From Tengunoibacter tsumagoiensis (GTDB lineage Bacteria; Chloroflexota; Ktedonobacteria; Ktedonobacterales; Ktedonobacteraceae): a stretch of DNA of 64,000 nt. The stretch is from NCBI RefSeq assembly GCF_003967535.1, contig NZ_BIFR01000001.1, positions 1,355,493 through 1,419,492 of the forward strand, in the 5' to 3' direction. Below, piece after piece: positions 1 to 8,498 of this stretch. Made by a program: the position numbers and the translations under genes. How positions within the stretch are numbered: position 1 is the stretch's first letter; every line of letters starts with the position of its first letter. A model generated the notes under the pieces. The model saw only the letters and a program-made list of their open reading frames with translations. It was not told the DNA's origin and searched no databases.

Positions 1-15
1 TCAATGCGAGGTGCT

Positions 16-3000
16 CTAGCTGGTTGTTACAACAAGTTGAGGCTGGTTTGAGCTATTCTCTCGAGAGAGGAAGCCGCTCCAGGCTCCAACGGAGGTCTGG
101 AAGGCAAGAGTGACCTTTCCACCAGAGAGCCTGCTTTTGACAAAGTTGGTCACATCAAACTCGACATAGCCAATTGCATTTGAAGGGACAGTGCTGATCG
201 AGCTCCCGATAGCTGGCAAGGTACTGGCATCGGACTCCGACCAGGAATCACTATTGACCTGAAACGTCGTGATGTTCAGATTTCCCTGACCAACGTCAGA
301 GCGATAAATCCGGAATTTAGCAGCCGACACTGAGCCAGACAGTGAAGACAGATCAAACTTGACATATGCCGTATTCCATTGGCTGGCATTGAGATGGAGA
401 TCAGAACCAGAAGCGGACGACCAGCTATCTCGATCGGCAATAGCAGAAAGAGAGGCCGTGTTACTGGTACTTGCAGTAGTTATGACCAGTTGAGGCTTGT
501 TCGCGCTATTCTCGCGCGAGGTAAAGACGCTCCAGGCTCCAACTGAGGTCTGAAAGGCCAGGCTTACCTGCCCATTAGAGAATCTATTTTTGACAAAGCT
601 GGTGACATCGAATTCAACATAGCCAACGGCATTTGAGGGAACAGTGCTGATCGAGCTCCCGATAGCTGGCAAGGTACTGGCATCGGACTCCGACCAGGAA
701 TCACTATTGACCTGATATGCTGTAATGTTGAGATTCCCTTGATTGACGTCTGTGCGATAGACGCGTAGTTTGGCGGACGAGATGGACCCAGTAATGGAAG
801 AGAGGTCAAACTTCATGTAGGGAGTGGTCCACTGACTGGCATCGAGGTAGGCAGACGAACCAGAATTGGCGGACCAGCTATCACGGTCGGCACTGGGATT
901 AAGCGTTGTCGTAGTCCCTGTACCCCCATTTCCCCCATTCCCGCCATTCCCGCCAGTGCCAGAGGCATTGGAATCGCCATACACAAAACCATTGCCTGTA
1001 AAGCCCACATAGACGCGGCCAGCGATATTCATATCGCCACTGACGGCATTCACATGGTCATAGATCCCCAATGGGTATTGTGAAGCGAGATCCCAATTAA
1101 CTCCTTGATCGGTCGAGCGCCAGATGCCATACTGATTGTTGACTTCGCCATACATATAAACTGTGGGATAGGAAGAGCCATTGATGGTCTGCCCAAAGCC
1201 AAAGGCCGAGGCATATTGGACTGCGCTTAGTTTCGTCCAGTCGCTACCACCATTGGTCGTATAGGCAAGTCCGCCCTGTGCTGTACTGACCCAGACATGG
1301 CCTGCGTAACCAGGAACGGCATGGACCTGTCCATACACATGTGAATCGTTCCCGGAACTGCTCGGAACATTGCTGCCCCCCATCTGGCTCCAGGTCTGCC
1401 CCCCATCGGTTGAGCGATAGAACAAGCCATTGTTAGAGGTGCTGTAGAGGTAGAACGTTCCTCCTGATACCTTATCACCATCCAGGGCTCGTTTGGCTGG
1501 CCACCAGATCTGTTGATGGAGATTCCCTGCGTTATCTAAGCCAGAAGCACCTTGAGTCCAGGATGCGCCTTGATCATTGGTATAGTATGGTTTCTTATTA
1601 TTTGTGGGTAGCCAGACGATATTGTTAGTATCAGTGGCTGAGACCGCAATATTGCCGCCGTAGAGATCGCTATAGTTGTGGCTCCCACTAAATTGCGTCC
1701 AGTTCTGTCCACCATCGTTTGAGTAACCACTCTGATCTGGATTAATGCCACGGGTATCGGTCGACTCGGCCACAATAAAGTTAGGATGTCCACCACTATA
1801 ATCCAGACTCATACCTGCCGAAAACTTATTGGTGAGGATCGTCTGAGTAGGATAGGCATCGACATTGTTGTGGTAGAAACCATTGCGGTCCTCAACACCT
1901 GTGACTGGTTTCCCACCCGCAGGCGCAATAACGTTGGTTGCGACAAACTCTTCAATGCCGTCGCTGACAAAGTTCCAGTTAATAGTTGCATCGCTCAGGT
2001 TTGTGGCGTTCCAGACGCCCGTCCCTTCGGGGAACCAGAGCTTATTCTGGTTTTGGGGATCGAACGAGATCTGACCACTGCTCATATAGTTGGTTTCATC
2101 TGTATTCGTAATCCAGGGGATATCCGCAGAGGAGATAGAGATGTTAAGGCTATCCCAGTGTGATCCACCATCCGTTGAACGCCAGATGTTGCCATTGCCA
2201 ACCCCGCCTGGAGTTACAAAGAGCCGCTGAGAATTAAAGGGATCGGTCGCGACATAGAGCGCTCCTCCATTAGGCGTGACATTAGCCCAGCTATTTGAGC
2301 CGGGATTATACTTCTGAAGGGTATTGTTACCGCCAGCGATGACCGTATAGAAGGTATTATCGCTGGCAACACTCCCACTATAGGGTGTACCACCAGTTGA
2401 AAGGATATTGCTCCAACTCTGACCACCATCACTGGAGGAATAGATGCCACTGCCAGTGACACCAGCATAGATGCGGCTGGTCTTGCCATTCGTCGTGCCA
2501 CTATTTGGATCAAAGGCCACAAATTTTACACCAATTGGATCGCCACTATTGCTACCAGTGGGAACCTGACTGGTTGAGACCTGACTCCAGTTGCTTCCTC
2601 CGTTGGTGCTCACCCAGAGTCCATCTCTGCGTGAACCGAAGTAGACAATATTATCGTTGTTAGGATCGACTTCCAGCCGCTCGGTGCCAGTACGGTCATT
2701 CTCATTGCCAGAGATGAACCAGCGCTGTCCGCTGAGATCACTCCAGGTTGCTCCCTGGTTGGTGCTCTTGAGAATGCGTCCAGTCTCAGCGGTGCTTCCA
2801 CTGTAGTCCGAACCAACGGCAATGTAGACAACCTGATCATTGGTCTTGCTAACTGCAATACTTTCTACATTGTAATCGCTCGGGCTGGGATCAGGAACAT
2901 TATTGGCGATCAGGAGTTGGGTCCATTGTTGGGTTGAAGCGTTCCAACGATAGGCACCACCGACATCAGCTCGAGCATAGATCAGATTGGCGGTTGTAGG

Positions 3001-3192
3001 ATGCTCGACCAGACCTGTAATAAAGCCACCACCACCGGTCTTGAGCTGTTTCCATGTATAAGTACTTGATAGATCATCTGCCTTTGCCTTTTGTGCCGGG
3101 CTAACAAAGGCTAGAGTACCTAAGACAAGAAGGCTAATAATGCTAAGCGAAAACGCACCATAGCGTTTCCAGGGCATACAACCAGCATGCAT
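16..3192 (-). CDS. Secreted GH74 xyloglucanase-like glycoside hydrolase with two C-terminal carbohydrate-binding-type modules
   Basis: A 1058-residue protein predicted to be exported and to cleave xyloglucan or related beta-glucans. It has a basic N-terminus, a hydrophobic core and a probable signal-peptidase site after AKA (residue 38). The region to about 745 is a double beta-propeller with many 'STDGGxxW' Asp-box turns. Typical GH74 motifs are ARADVGGAYRW (Asp76, the usual first catalytic Asp) and TGVEDRNGFYH (Asp435, at the place of the second). A Gly/Asn/Thr linker (about 745-765) leads to two tandem modules of about 140 residues, each with DRDSWS, YxKFDLSS and SRENSxxxPQLVxTTS, resembling DNRLRE/CBM96-type domains. 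The ATG at 3192 has AAAGGAG nine bases upstream. A promoter and palindrome lie about 290 bases upstream. Function is inferred from family motifs; the exact substrate is not proven. Confidence 0.88.
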   Translation of the reverse strand: MHAGCMPWKRYGAFSLSIISLLVLGTLAFVSPAQKAKADDLSSTYTWKQLKTGGGGFITGLVEHPTTANLIYARADVGGAYRWNASTQQWTQLLIANNVPDPSPSDYNVESIAVSKTNDQVVYIAVGSDYSGSTAETGRILKSTNQGATWSDLSGQRWFISGNENDRTGTERLEVDPNNDNIVYFGSRRDGLWVSTNGGSNWSQVSTSQVPTGSNSGDPIGVKFVAFDPNSGTTNGKTSRIYAGVTGSGIYSSSDGGQSWSNILSTGGTPYSGSVASDNTFYTVIAGGNNTLQKYNPGSNSWANVTPNGGALYVATDPFNSQRLFVTPGGVGNGNIWRSTDGGSHWDSLNISISSADIPWITNTDETNYMSSGQISFDPQNQNKLWFPEGTGVWNATNLSDATINWNFVSDGIEEFVATNVIAPAGGKPVTGVEDRNGFYHNNVDAYPTQTILTNKFSAGMSLDYSGGHPNFIVAESTDTRGINPDQSGYSNDGGQNWTQFSGSHNYSDLYGGNIAVSATDTNNIVWLPTNNKKPYYTNDQGASWTQGASGLDNAGNLHQQIWWPAKRALDGDKVSGGTFYLYSTSNNGLFYRSTDGGQTWSQMGGSNVPSSSGNDSHVYGQVHAVPGYAGHVWVSTAQGGLAYTTNGGSDWTKLSAVQYASAFGFGQTINGSSYPTVYMYGEVNNQYGIWRSTDQGVNWDLASQYPLGIYDHVNAVSGDMNIAGRVYVGFTGNGFVYGDSNASGTGGNGGNGGNGGTGTTTTLNPSADRDSWSANSGSSAYLDASQWTTPYMKFDLSSITGSISSAKLRVYRTDVNQGNLNITAYQVNSDSWSESDASTLPAIGSSISTVPSNAVGYVEFDVTSFVKNRFSNGQVSLAFQTSVGAWSVFTSRENSANKPQLVITTASTSNTASLSAIADRDSWSSASGSDLHLNASQWNTAYVKFDLSSLSGSVSAAKFRIYRSDVGQGNLNITTFQVNSDSWSESDASTLPAIGSSISTVPSNAIGYVEFDVTNFVKSRLSGGKVTLAFQTSVGAWSGFLSRENSSNQPQLVVTTS
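188..715. repeat. Direct repeat within the duplicated C-terminal modules of the GH74 enzyme
   Basis: A 75-base stretch at 188-262 recurs without mismatch at 641-715, an offset of 453 bases (151 codons). It encodes the central part of each carbohydrate-binding-type module. The flanks are more diverged, which points to gene conversion between, or recent duplication of, the modules. Confidence 0.9.
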
Positions 3193-3483
3193 TGTGAACT
3201 CCTTTTCTAGATAAACATCATTGTTGCTAAATCACTCTTGTGCTTATTCTGTTAGGATGAAAAGTCTGGTACCACTCTATAACTTCACTGTTAACGTGCG
3301 TGGGCATTAACCTCCTTGTATGTTCATAATGTTGTCCTGCTAACAGGTAAAAGGGTCTCCCACTGCTTACAACGGTCAGATGAAGACAGAAAAGCTAGAG
3401 ACTGTTGGTGTAGTATAGGAGAGGAGAAGCCTTGACTGACCTTTTCTATACAACACTGTATGGTCGGCTAGAGGAGTATCTTC

Positions 3484-3530
3484 TGGGATATCCCAATGAA
3501 AGTATAGAATCATTGGATTGCTTTTGTCAA
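3484..3530 (-). promoter_or_regulatory. Promoter and palindromic operator of the GH74 gene
   Basis: Read on the minus strand there is TTGACA (3530-3525), an 18-base spacer and TATACT (3506-3501). Five bases further is the palindrome TGGGATATCCCA (3484-3495), which would straddle the transcription start. The same palindrome lies in the leader of the divergent GntR gene at 3808-3821. The predicted leader is about 300 bases long. Confidence 0.72.
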
Positions 3531-3751
3531 TCACACCTGTTCTACCTATGCCAAATGGTGTGAAAAAGTTTTCGCTGCCTTGTATAAACGAGATATTTTG
3601 ATTGGGGAGCTAAAAACGACCAGGATATAGTGGAGGTTCAGAATATTTTTACTTGCATAGTTCCCAATGTGCTCCAATTAAGATCTGGCTGGCTCCGGAT
3701 TTCGTTTCACATGCGCTATAATAGAGCGAGAGGATAGTGGAAATGGTCGAT
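3531..3751. other. Intergenic region between the divergent GH74 and GntR promoters
   Basis: No gene was found between the two divergent promoters. A second TATAAT occurs at 3717-3722 on the plus strand without a good -35. The rest of the 3193-3850 gap is the untranslated leader of GH74 (3193-3490), in which I see no riboswitch I recognise. Confidence 0.5.
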
Positions 3752-3821
3752 TTGACAAAATAGAAAAGCCTTTTTATACTTGATGAATCCATTGTGTTCC
3801 TAAATGACTGGGATATCCCAG
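3752..3821 (+). promoter_or_regulatory. Promoter and operator of the GntR-type regulator
   Basis: TTGACA (3752-3757), a 17-base spacer and TATACT (3775-3780) form a near-ideal sigma-70 promoter with a start near 3787. The perfect 14-base palindrome CTGGGATATCCCAG follows at 3808-3821, in the leader about 20 bases after the start. It matches the site in the GH74 promoter, consistent with autoregulation. Confidence 0.78.
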
Positions 3822-3850
3822 ATAGTATTTTTCAGAACAGAAGGACTGAT

Positions 3851-4975
3851 GTGATAGATAGAAATCAAAAACCCCCTTCGACAAAGATTGAAGAGTTGCG
3901 GAGAAGTCTCCGCCAGATGGCACAGGAGTTGGGGCCGGAGGCACGTTTACCCCCTGTACGTGAGATGTGTGAGCTTTTTTCCACTTCGCGTGTGACATTG
4001 CGTGAGGCATTAGCGCTCCTCTTCACTGAACAGATTCTATATAGTAAGGCGCGTGAAGGTATCTTCGTCTCACCACGCATTCGTCATAAATCAATTGCGG
4101 TTTTATTCGATGCCTCTATTTTTACAATGCGAGGTCTTTCGCCTTTCTGGAGTAGTTTGTGGGTTTTATTTACACAAGAGGCATTGCGTCGTCAGCAATT
4201 TAAGGAAGAGACCTGTAGTTTTCATCATATCATGCCTACGGCTGACTTTTTTCATTCTTTGCCTGAGCCAATCATTCAAATGTTTTTAGAGCAGCGTGTG
4301 CATGGAGTTCTTGCTGTTGGTCTGGGAACCCCATCGAGTGAGTGGTTATTGAAGCAAGCCCTGCCGTGTATCTCCTTTGCCGCAGGCGGACATTGGATTG
4401 TAAAGTTGGACATGGCCGCGTTGACAAGGCAGGCCACACAAGCTCTCGTAGAGCAAGGTTGTCGTCGTATCGGCATCTGGCAACAAAATCTCCAGCGAAT
4501 AATTTATGAAGATATTACTACCTATGAGACATTTCAAGGAATGAAAGAGGTATTAGAAGAGAAAAATATGCATCTTTATCCGCAATTTGCACGTATTCTC
4601 CAGCTTCCTCTTGCAACCAATAATCCTCATAAAGCGATGACCTTTCAGGAGCAGGGATACCAGCTTGCTAAGGACGTTTTTAGTCGTCCTCCAGAAGAGC
4701 GACCGGATGGCTTGATCATTTGTGATGAAATGTTGACGGATGGGGCGCTTGTTGCAATGCAGCAGATGGGGATTGAGCCAGAGAGAGATATAAAGATTGC
4801 GACCCATGCTAATATGTACTCTCCTATTCTATTTGGGCATACGGCCAGGATGCTGGTCTTTGAGTTTGACCCATTAGAGTTGGTACAGACAATGTTCTCG
4901 CTCTTAGATATGTTGATGAGTGGACAGAAGCCAACAACACGCGTGATAAATCTCCTGCCACGCTACGCACAATAA
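3851..4975 (+). CDS. GntR-family transcriptional regulator with LacI-type ligand-binding domain
   Basis: A probable repressor of about 374 residues. The N-terminal winged helix (about 8-75) carries the GntR signatures 'LPPVREMCELF' and 'SRVTLREALALL'. The remainder resembles a periplasmic-binding/LacI effector domain ('RIGIWQQNL', 'RPDGLIICDEML'). The frame is open from GTG 3794, but that codon is only about 7 bases after the predicted transcription start and has no ribosome site. GTG 3851 has AGAAGGA five bases upstream and lies after the operator, so I chose it. The gene is divergent from the GH74 enzyme and shares its palindrome, so it probably senses a xyloglucan-derived sugar; the ligand is inferred. 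Confidence 0.85.
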   Translation: MIDRNQKPPSTKIEELRRSLRQMAQELGPEARLPPVREMCELFSTSRVTLREALALLFTEQILYSKAREGIFVSPRIRHKSIAVLFDASIFTMRGLSPFWSSLWVLFTQEALRRQQFKEETCSFHHIMPTADFFHSLPEPIIQMFLEQRVHGVLAVGLGTPSSEWLLKQALPCISFAAGGHWIVKLDMAALTRQATQALVEQGCRRIGIWQQNLQRIIYEDITTYETFQGMKEVLEEKNMHLYPQFARILQLPLATNNPHKAMTFQEQGYQLAKDVFSRPPEERPDGLIICDEMLTDGALVAMQQMGIEPERDIKIATHANMYSPILFGHTARMLVFEFDPLELVQTMFSLLDMLMSGQKPTTRVINLLPRYAQ

Positions 4976-4981
4976 TACGTT

Positions 4982-5044
4982 GAGCCCAGAGAAGAGCCGC
5001 AGCAATCTATACATATATAAACGCTGCGGCTCTTCTCTGGGCTC
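4982..5044. terminator. Bidirectional terminator between the GntR gene and ftsH
   Basis: Perfect 22-base inverted repeat (4982-5003 and 5023-5044) with a 19-base AT-rich loop, placed between two convergent genes. It ends 21 bases before the ftsH stop codon. Confidence 0.85.
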
Positions 5045-5065
5045 TCCAGTGCTCGTTGGAGCTAA

Positions 5066-7090
5066 CTATTGTATGGTAGGTGGAACTGGTGGCTCGGATG
5101 GTGGTGGTGGTGCAATAGCCACGCCTACCTGAGCAACCGCCTGTTGTGACTCGGCCAGAGGAGCACCAGTCGATTCCATGATAGCATGGAGCTGGCGGAT
5201 ATCGATCGTCTCATGACGACGGAGTTCTTGCGCAATACGATCTAGCGTTGGGCGATAGGTCGTGAGCAGATTGACTGCATTATCATAGCAAGAGCGGACG
5301 ATGCGATCTACCTCTTCATCAATGAGCTGAGCAGTCTCTTCACTATAATCGGTTGGAGTTCCTGTATCACCGCCGCCAGCAAAAGGATTTTCACGATTGC
5401 TGAAGGAGATTGTGCCCAGGCGCTCGCTCATGCCCCAGCGCATCACCATCTGACGTGCGATCTGAGTGACGCGTTGGAGATCGTTCTCTGCCCCCGTCGT
5501 GATCTGATTAAAGACCACTTTTTCTGCCGCGCGACCACCAAGCGCTGTAACCAGACGGGTCAACAGATACTCTTTCGAGTAGTTATAGCGATCATCGATG
5601 GGCGTGTACATAGTGACGCCCAGTGCCTGTCCACGAGGAACGATCGTCACCTTAGTGACGGGATCACTATCCTCCAGGAGCAGACCTGTGAGTGCATGGC
5701 CGCCTTCATGATAAGCAGTTACATCAAGATCTTCATCGCTCAAGACCAGAGGCCGCTCAGCACCGAGAATAATCTTATCCAGGGCCTCTTCAAAGCAGCG
5801 CTGATTAACTGCATCTAGATTGCGTCGTGCCGCCAGAAGGGCTGCTTCATTGACTAGATTAGCAAGATCTGCGCCAACCATACCAGTGGTTGCACGAGCA
5901 ACAGCGGTCATATTGACATCGGGATCAAGAGGGACTTTGGCTGAATGGATCTTCAGAATCGCCAGGCGACCATTCCAGTCAGGGCGATCAACAGTCACAC
6001 GACGGTCGAAGCGGCCTGGTCGTAAGAGAGCCTGATCTAATCCATCTGGACGGTTTGTCGCAGCGATCACAACCACTGCCTGACGAGCATCGAAGCCATC
6101 CATCTCAACCAGCAACTGATTGAGGGTCTGCTCTCGCTCATCATTCGTATTGATACTTGAGCCACGCTGGCGGCCTACAGCATCAATCTCATCGATAAAG
6201 ATGATGCTAGGGGAAGCCTTTTTTGCCTGTTCGAAGAGGTCACGCACACGGCTCGCGCCGACGCCCACCAGAACTTCAACAAACTCTGAACCAGACATTG
6301 AGAAGAACGGGACTCCTGCCTCACCAGCAACCGCGCGTGCCAGCAGCGTCTTACCAGTTCCTGGAGGGCCCACCAGCAGCACACCGCGAGGGATTTTGCC
6401 GCCCAGGCGCTGGAACTTCTGTGGAGTCTTCAGGAATTCAACAACCTCCTGAAGCTCGTATTTGGACTCATCCACACCGGCAACATCGGCAAAAGTTGTG
6501 CTTGGGCGATCCTCAAGAATCAGCTTGGCACGACTTTTACCAAAGCTAAAGATGCCCTGTTGTCCCTGGGTTGCCCGACGGCTAAAGAAGATAAAGAGAC
6601 CAACCAGAAGGAGGATGGGCACAATGTTGATGAGGAGCGTCCACCAGATGGTGTTATCTGGCGGTGTCTGATAATTGACCTTGGCGCCACCACTCACCAA
6701 TGCAGAGGCTAATTTATCATCCCCAGCCGGTAGTTGGTAGGTATGGAATTGTTTTTTTCCATCGATCGGGTTCACCAACTGGCCTTCAATATCAGTGGTC
6801 CCAATGATTGTTGCAGACTGAATGTTTTTGGCGTTGATCTGATCGTAGAGCTGGTTATAGTAAAGCTCTTTCTTTGGTGACGCTGTGTTATTGGTGATGC
6901 TCGAATTGACGTATTGATAGATGTAGACGACGACCATAATCCCAACGATCAGTAGTAAGATCTTATTGAGATTATTCGATGGCCGTTGTTGAGGCGCTTG
7001 CCCATTGGGCCGACCTGTAGGTCCTGGGCGCGTTGGCTGCCTATCGTTGTTATTTTGTAGCCAGTACTGATTACCCGGCTGTCTGTCCAT
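5066..7090 (-). CDS. ftsH: ATP-dependent zinc metalloprotease FtsH
   Basis: A membrane-anchored AAA+ protease of 674 residues that degrades misfolded membrane proteins and short-lived regulators. TM1 is at about 43-61, followed by an extracytoplasmic domain and TM2 at about 149-169. The AAA+ module has Walker A GPPGTGKT (241-248), Walker B IIFIDE (296-301) and second-region-of-homology RPGRFDRR (357-364). The zinc site is HEGGH (461-465), with further ligand candidates in [10 protein letters not shown]. The N-terminus is Gln/Pro/Asn-rich and the C-terminus Pro-rich. The substrate-gripping pore loop, MFVGVG in well-studied FtsH, reads VLVGVG here, with Leu274 in place of the Phe. Full length for the family; function otherwise secure. 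Confidence 0.96.
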   Translation of the reverse strand: MDRQPGNQYWLQNNNDRQPTRPGPTGRPNGQAPQQRPSNNLNKILLLIVGIMVVVYIYQYVNSSITNNTASPKKELYYNQLYDQINAKNIQSATIIGTTDIEGQLVNPIDGKKQFHTYQLPAGDDKLASALVSGGAKVNYQTPPDNTIWWTLLINIVPILLLVGLFIFFSRRATQGQQGIFSFGKSRAKLILEDRPSTTFADVAGVDESKYELQEVVEFLKTPQKFQRLGGKIPRGVLLVGPPGTGKTLLARAVAGEAGVPFFSMSGSEFVEVLVGVGASRVRDLFEQAKKASPSIIFIDEIDAVGRQRGSSINTNDEREQTLNQLLVEMDGFDARQAVVVIAATNRPDGLDQALLRPGRFDRRVTVDRPDWNGRLAILKIHSAKVPLDPDVNMTAVARATTGMVGADLANLVNEAALLAARRNLDAVNQRCFEEALDKIILGAERPLVLSDEDLDVTAYHEGGHALTGLLLEDSDPVTKVTIVPRGQALGVTMYTPIDDRYNYSKEYLLTRLVTALGGRAAEKVVFNQITTGAENDLQRVTQIARQMVMRWGMSERLGTISFSNRENPFAGGGDTGTPTDYSEETAQLIDEEVDRIVRSCYDNAVNLLTTYRPTLDRIAQELRRHETIDIRQLHAIMESTGAPLAESQQAVAQVGVAIAPPPPSEPPVPPTIQ

Positions 7091-7478
7091 TGTTAACTAC
7101 CTGCTTTCTCGGCCTCCAACATGCATCAGCAGTCAAACACGAATGCAAAGGGGAGTACATGGGCCATCTTATGGTAACATCCCATATTATATATCACAGA
7201 TGGCTGAAATGCACCACACAGGTATAGCTTTTGCCCTTTTTTTGCAGGGGGAATGAGACGCACTTCATCACTCTCTGCTGGCGGGCTCTAGCCGTGTGAA
7301 TTGCCGCTGCATGTTGTTTTCCGATCATGTGATGGTCCTGGATCTGGATTCAATTTCAATGAATGTGGAACCGCTTTGTTCACTATACGTTAAATGGTAG
7401 GGTTGGGTTTCTTTCTCAGACAAATATCCAGGCCCCTCACAGCTCATAGTTGTCAAGAATGTCTTTGTAAGAATGTAC
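7091..7478. other. Intergenic region upstream of ftsH
   Basis: No convincing gene. On the minus strand a TATAAT (7191-7186) could serve ftsH but lacks a good -35. Short open frames here have no ribosome sites and show no family resemblance. Confidence 0.4.
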
Positions 7479-8336
7479 TTATAGTGTAGCGCCGGTTGTT
7501 CCCATAAGTTGAGCGCGATAATGATGGGCAAAATCTTTGACTGTCAGGGGAGGTCGGCCCAGGAGTTCTGCGACAGTTGGCGTGATGCCAGCGGCCAGAC
7601 CCAACATGGCGGTTAAGTAGATGCCTGACATGACAAGAATAAAGGGCAATGGTGTCCCTTTCTTTCGCTCATGGAGAAAGAACTGGATGGTTGAGGGATG
7701 GGCATAGGCTATGGGGTAGCCAAGCTCTTCGGTAAAGATTCTGGCAACTTGATAGTAATCGAGGGCCTCGCTACCGGTCAGTGTATAGGCTTTATTCTGA
7801 TGACGATCATCCATAAGGCTGATGGCACCAACGGCTCCAATATCGCGGACATCAATGAAGCTTGTCTTGCCTTTGCCAGCAGGTACGTAAATGCAATGTT
7901 CTTGATAGAGCTCTTTTGCATGTTGAGTAAAAAGATTTTGCATAAAGAAACTGGGACGCAGCATTGTATAAGGGATGCCCGAGGCGATGATATATTCTTC
8001 AATTTTGGCATGTGGAACGACTTTATTCTTCTCGACTCCCATCAATGATAGAAAGACAATATGTTGAATGCCAGCCTCTTTGGCTGCCTCGAGCAATGGC
8101 AGGAAAACCTTTTTTGCATCGGCTATCTGCGGTGGACGAATCAGAAAGAGTTTGGTGATGCCTGTAAAGGCTGGAAGAAAGGTTTCCGGTTTTTCAAAAT
8201 CGAAGTAGACCTTGTGTGCTCCTGCGTCGGCAGGCCGATGAGTTGTGACACGAAATGCGACATTGTGTTCTTGTAAATAAGCAGCAACTTCGCGTCCAAC
8301 ATTGCCGCTTGCTCCAGTAAGTAGTATTGATGACAT
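7479..8336 (-). CDS. NmrA-like / atypical short-chain NAD(P)-binding oxidoreductase
   Basis: A 285-residue Rossmann-fold protein. The dinucleotide motif GASGNVG is at about 7-13. 'FIDVRDIGAVGAISL' and the late 'AYTLTGSEALDY' are typical of the NmrA/YtfG (quinone oxidoreductase 2-like) group of atypical SDRs. The classical Tyr-x3-Lys is not clear, as is usual for NmrA-like redox sensors. It is probably soluble and stands alone, about 160 bases upstream of the next minus-strand gene's end. AGAGGT precedes the ATG. The substrate is unknown. Confidence 0.8.
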   Translation of the reverse strand: MSSILLTGASGNVGREVAAYLQEHNVAFRVTTHRPADAGAHKVYFDFEKPETFLPAFTGITKLFLIRPPQIADAKKVFLPLLEAAKEAGIQHIVFLSLMGVEKNKVVPHAKIEEYIIASGIPYTMLRPSFFMQNLFTQHAKELYQEHCIYVPAGKGKTSFIDVRDIGAVGAISLMDDRHQNKAYTLTGSEALDYYQVARIFTEELGYPIAYAHPSTIQFFLHERKKGTPLPFILVMSGIYLTAMLGLAAGITPTVAELLGRPPLTVKDFAHHYRAQLMGTTGATL

Positions 8337-8498
8337 ATTATGTACCTCTTGAGAGTGAAAACTACAAATTCAGTGTATGCTAGTTTTATAGTAGCATGAT
8401 TTACTTGCAAAGTCCTGGCAATCGCCATCACTGTGATAGTATTGTGATCTTCTCTTATCTTCATCTCTCCGTCAGTCTTCTTCAAGAAGCAAACACCA

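Noticed and set aside
3794..3850. GTG 3794 as start of the GntR-type regulator
   Set aside because: It lies only about 7 bases after the predicted transcription start, would place the operator in the coding part, and lacks a ribosome site; GTG 3851 has one.
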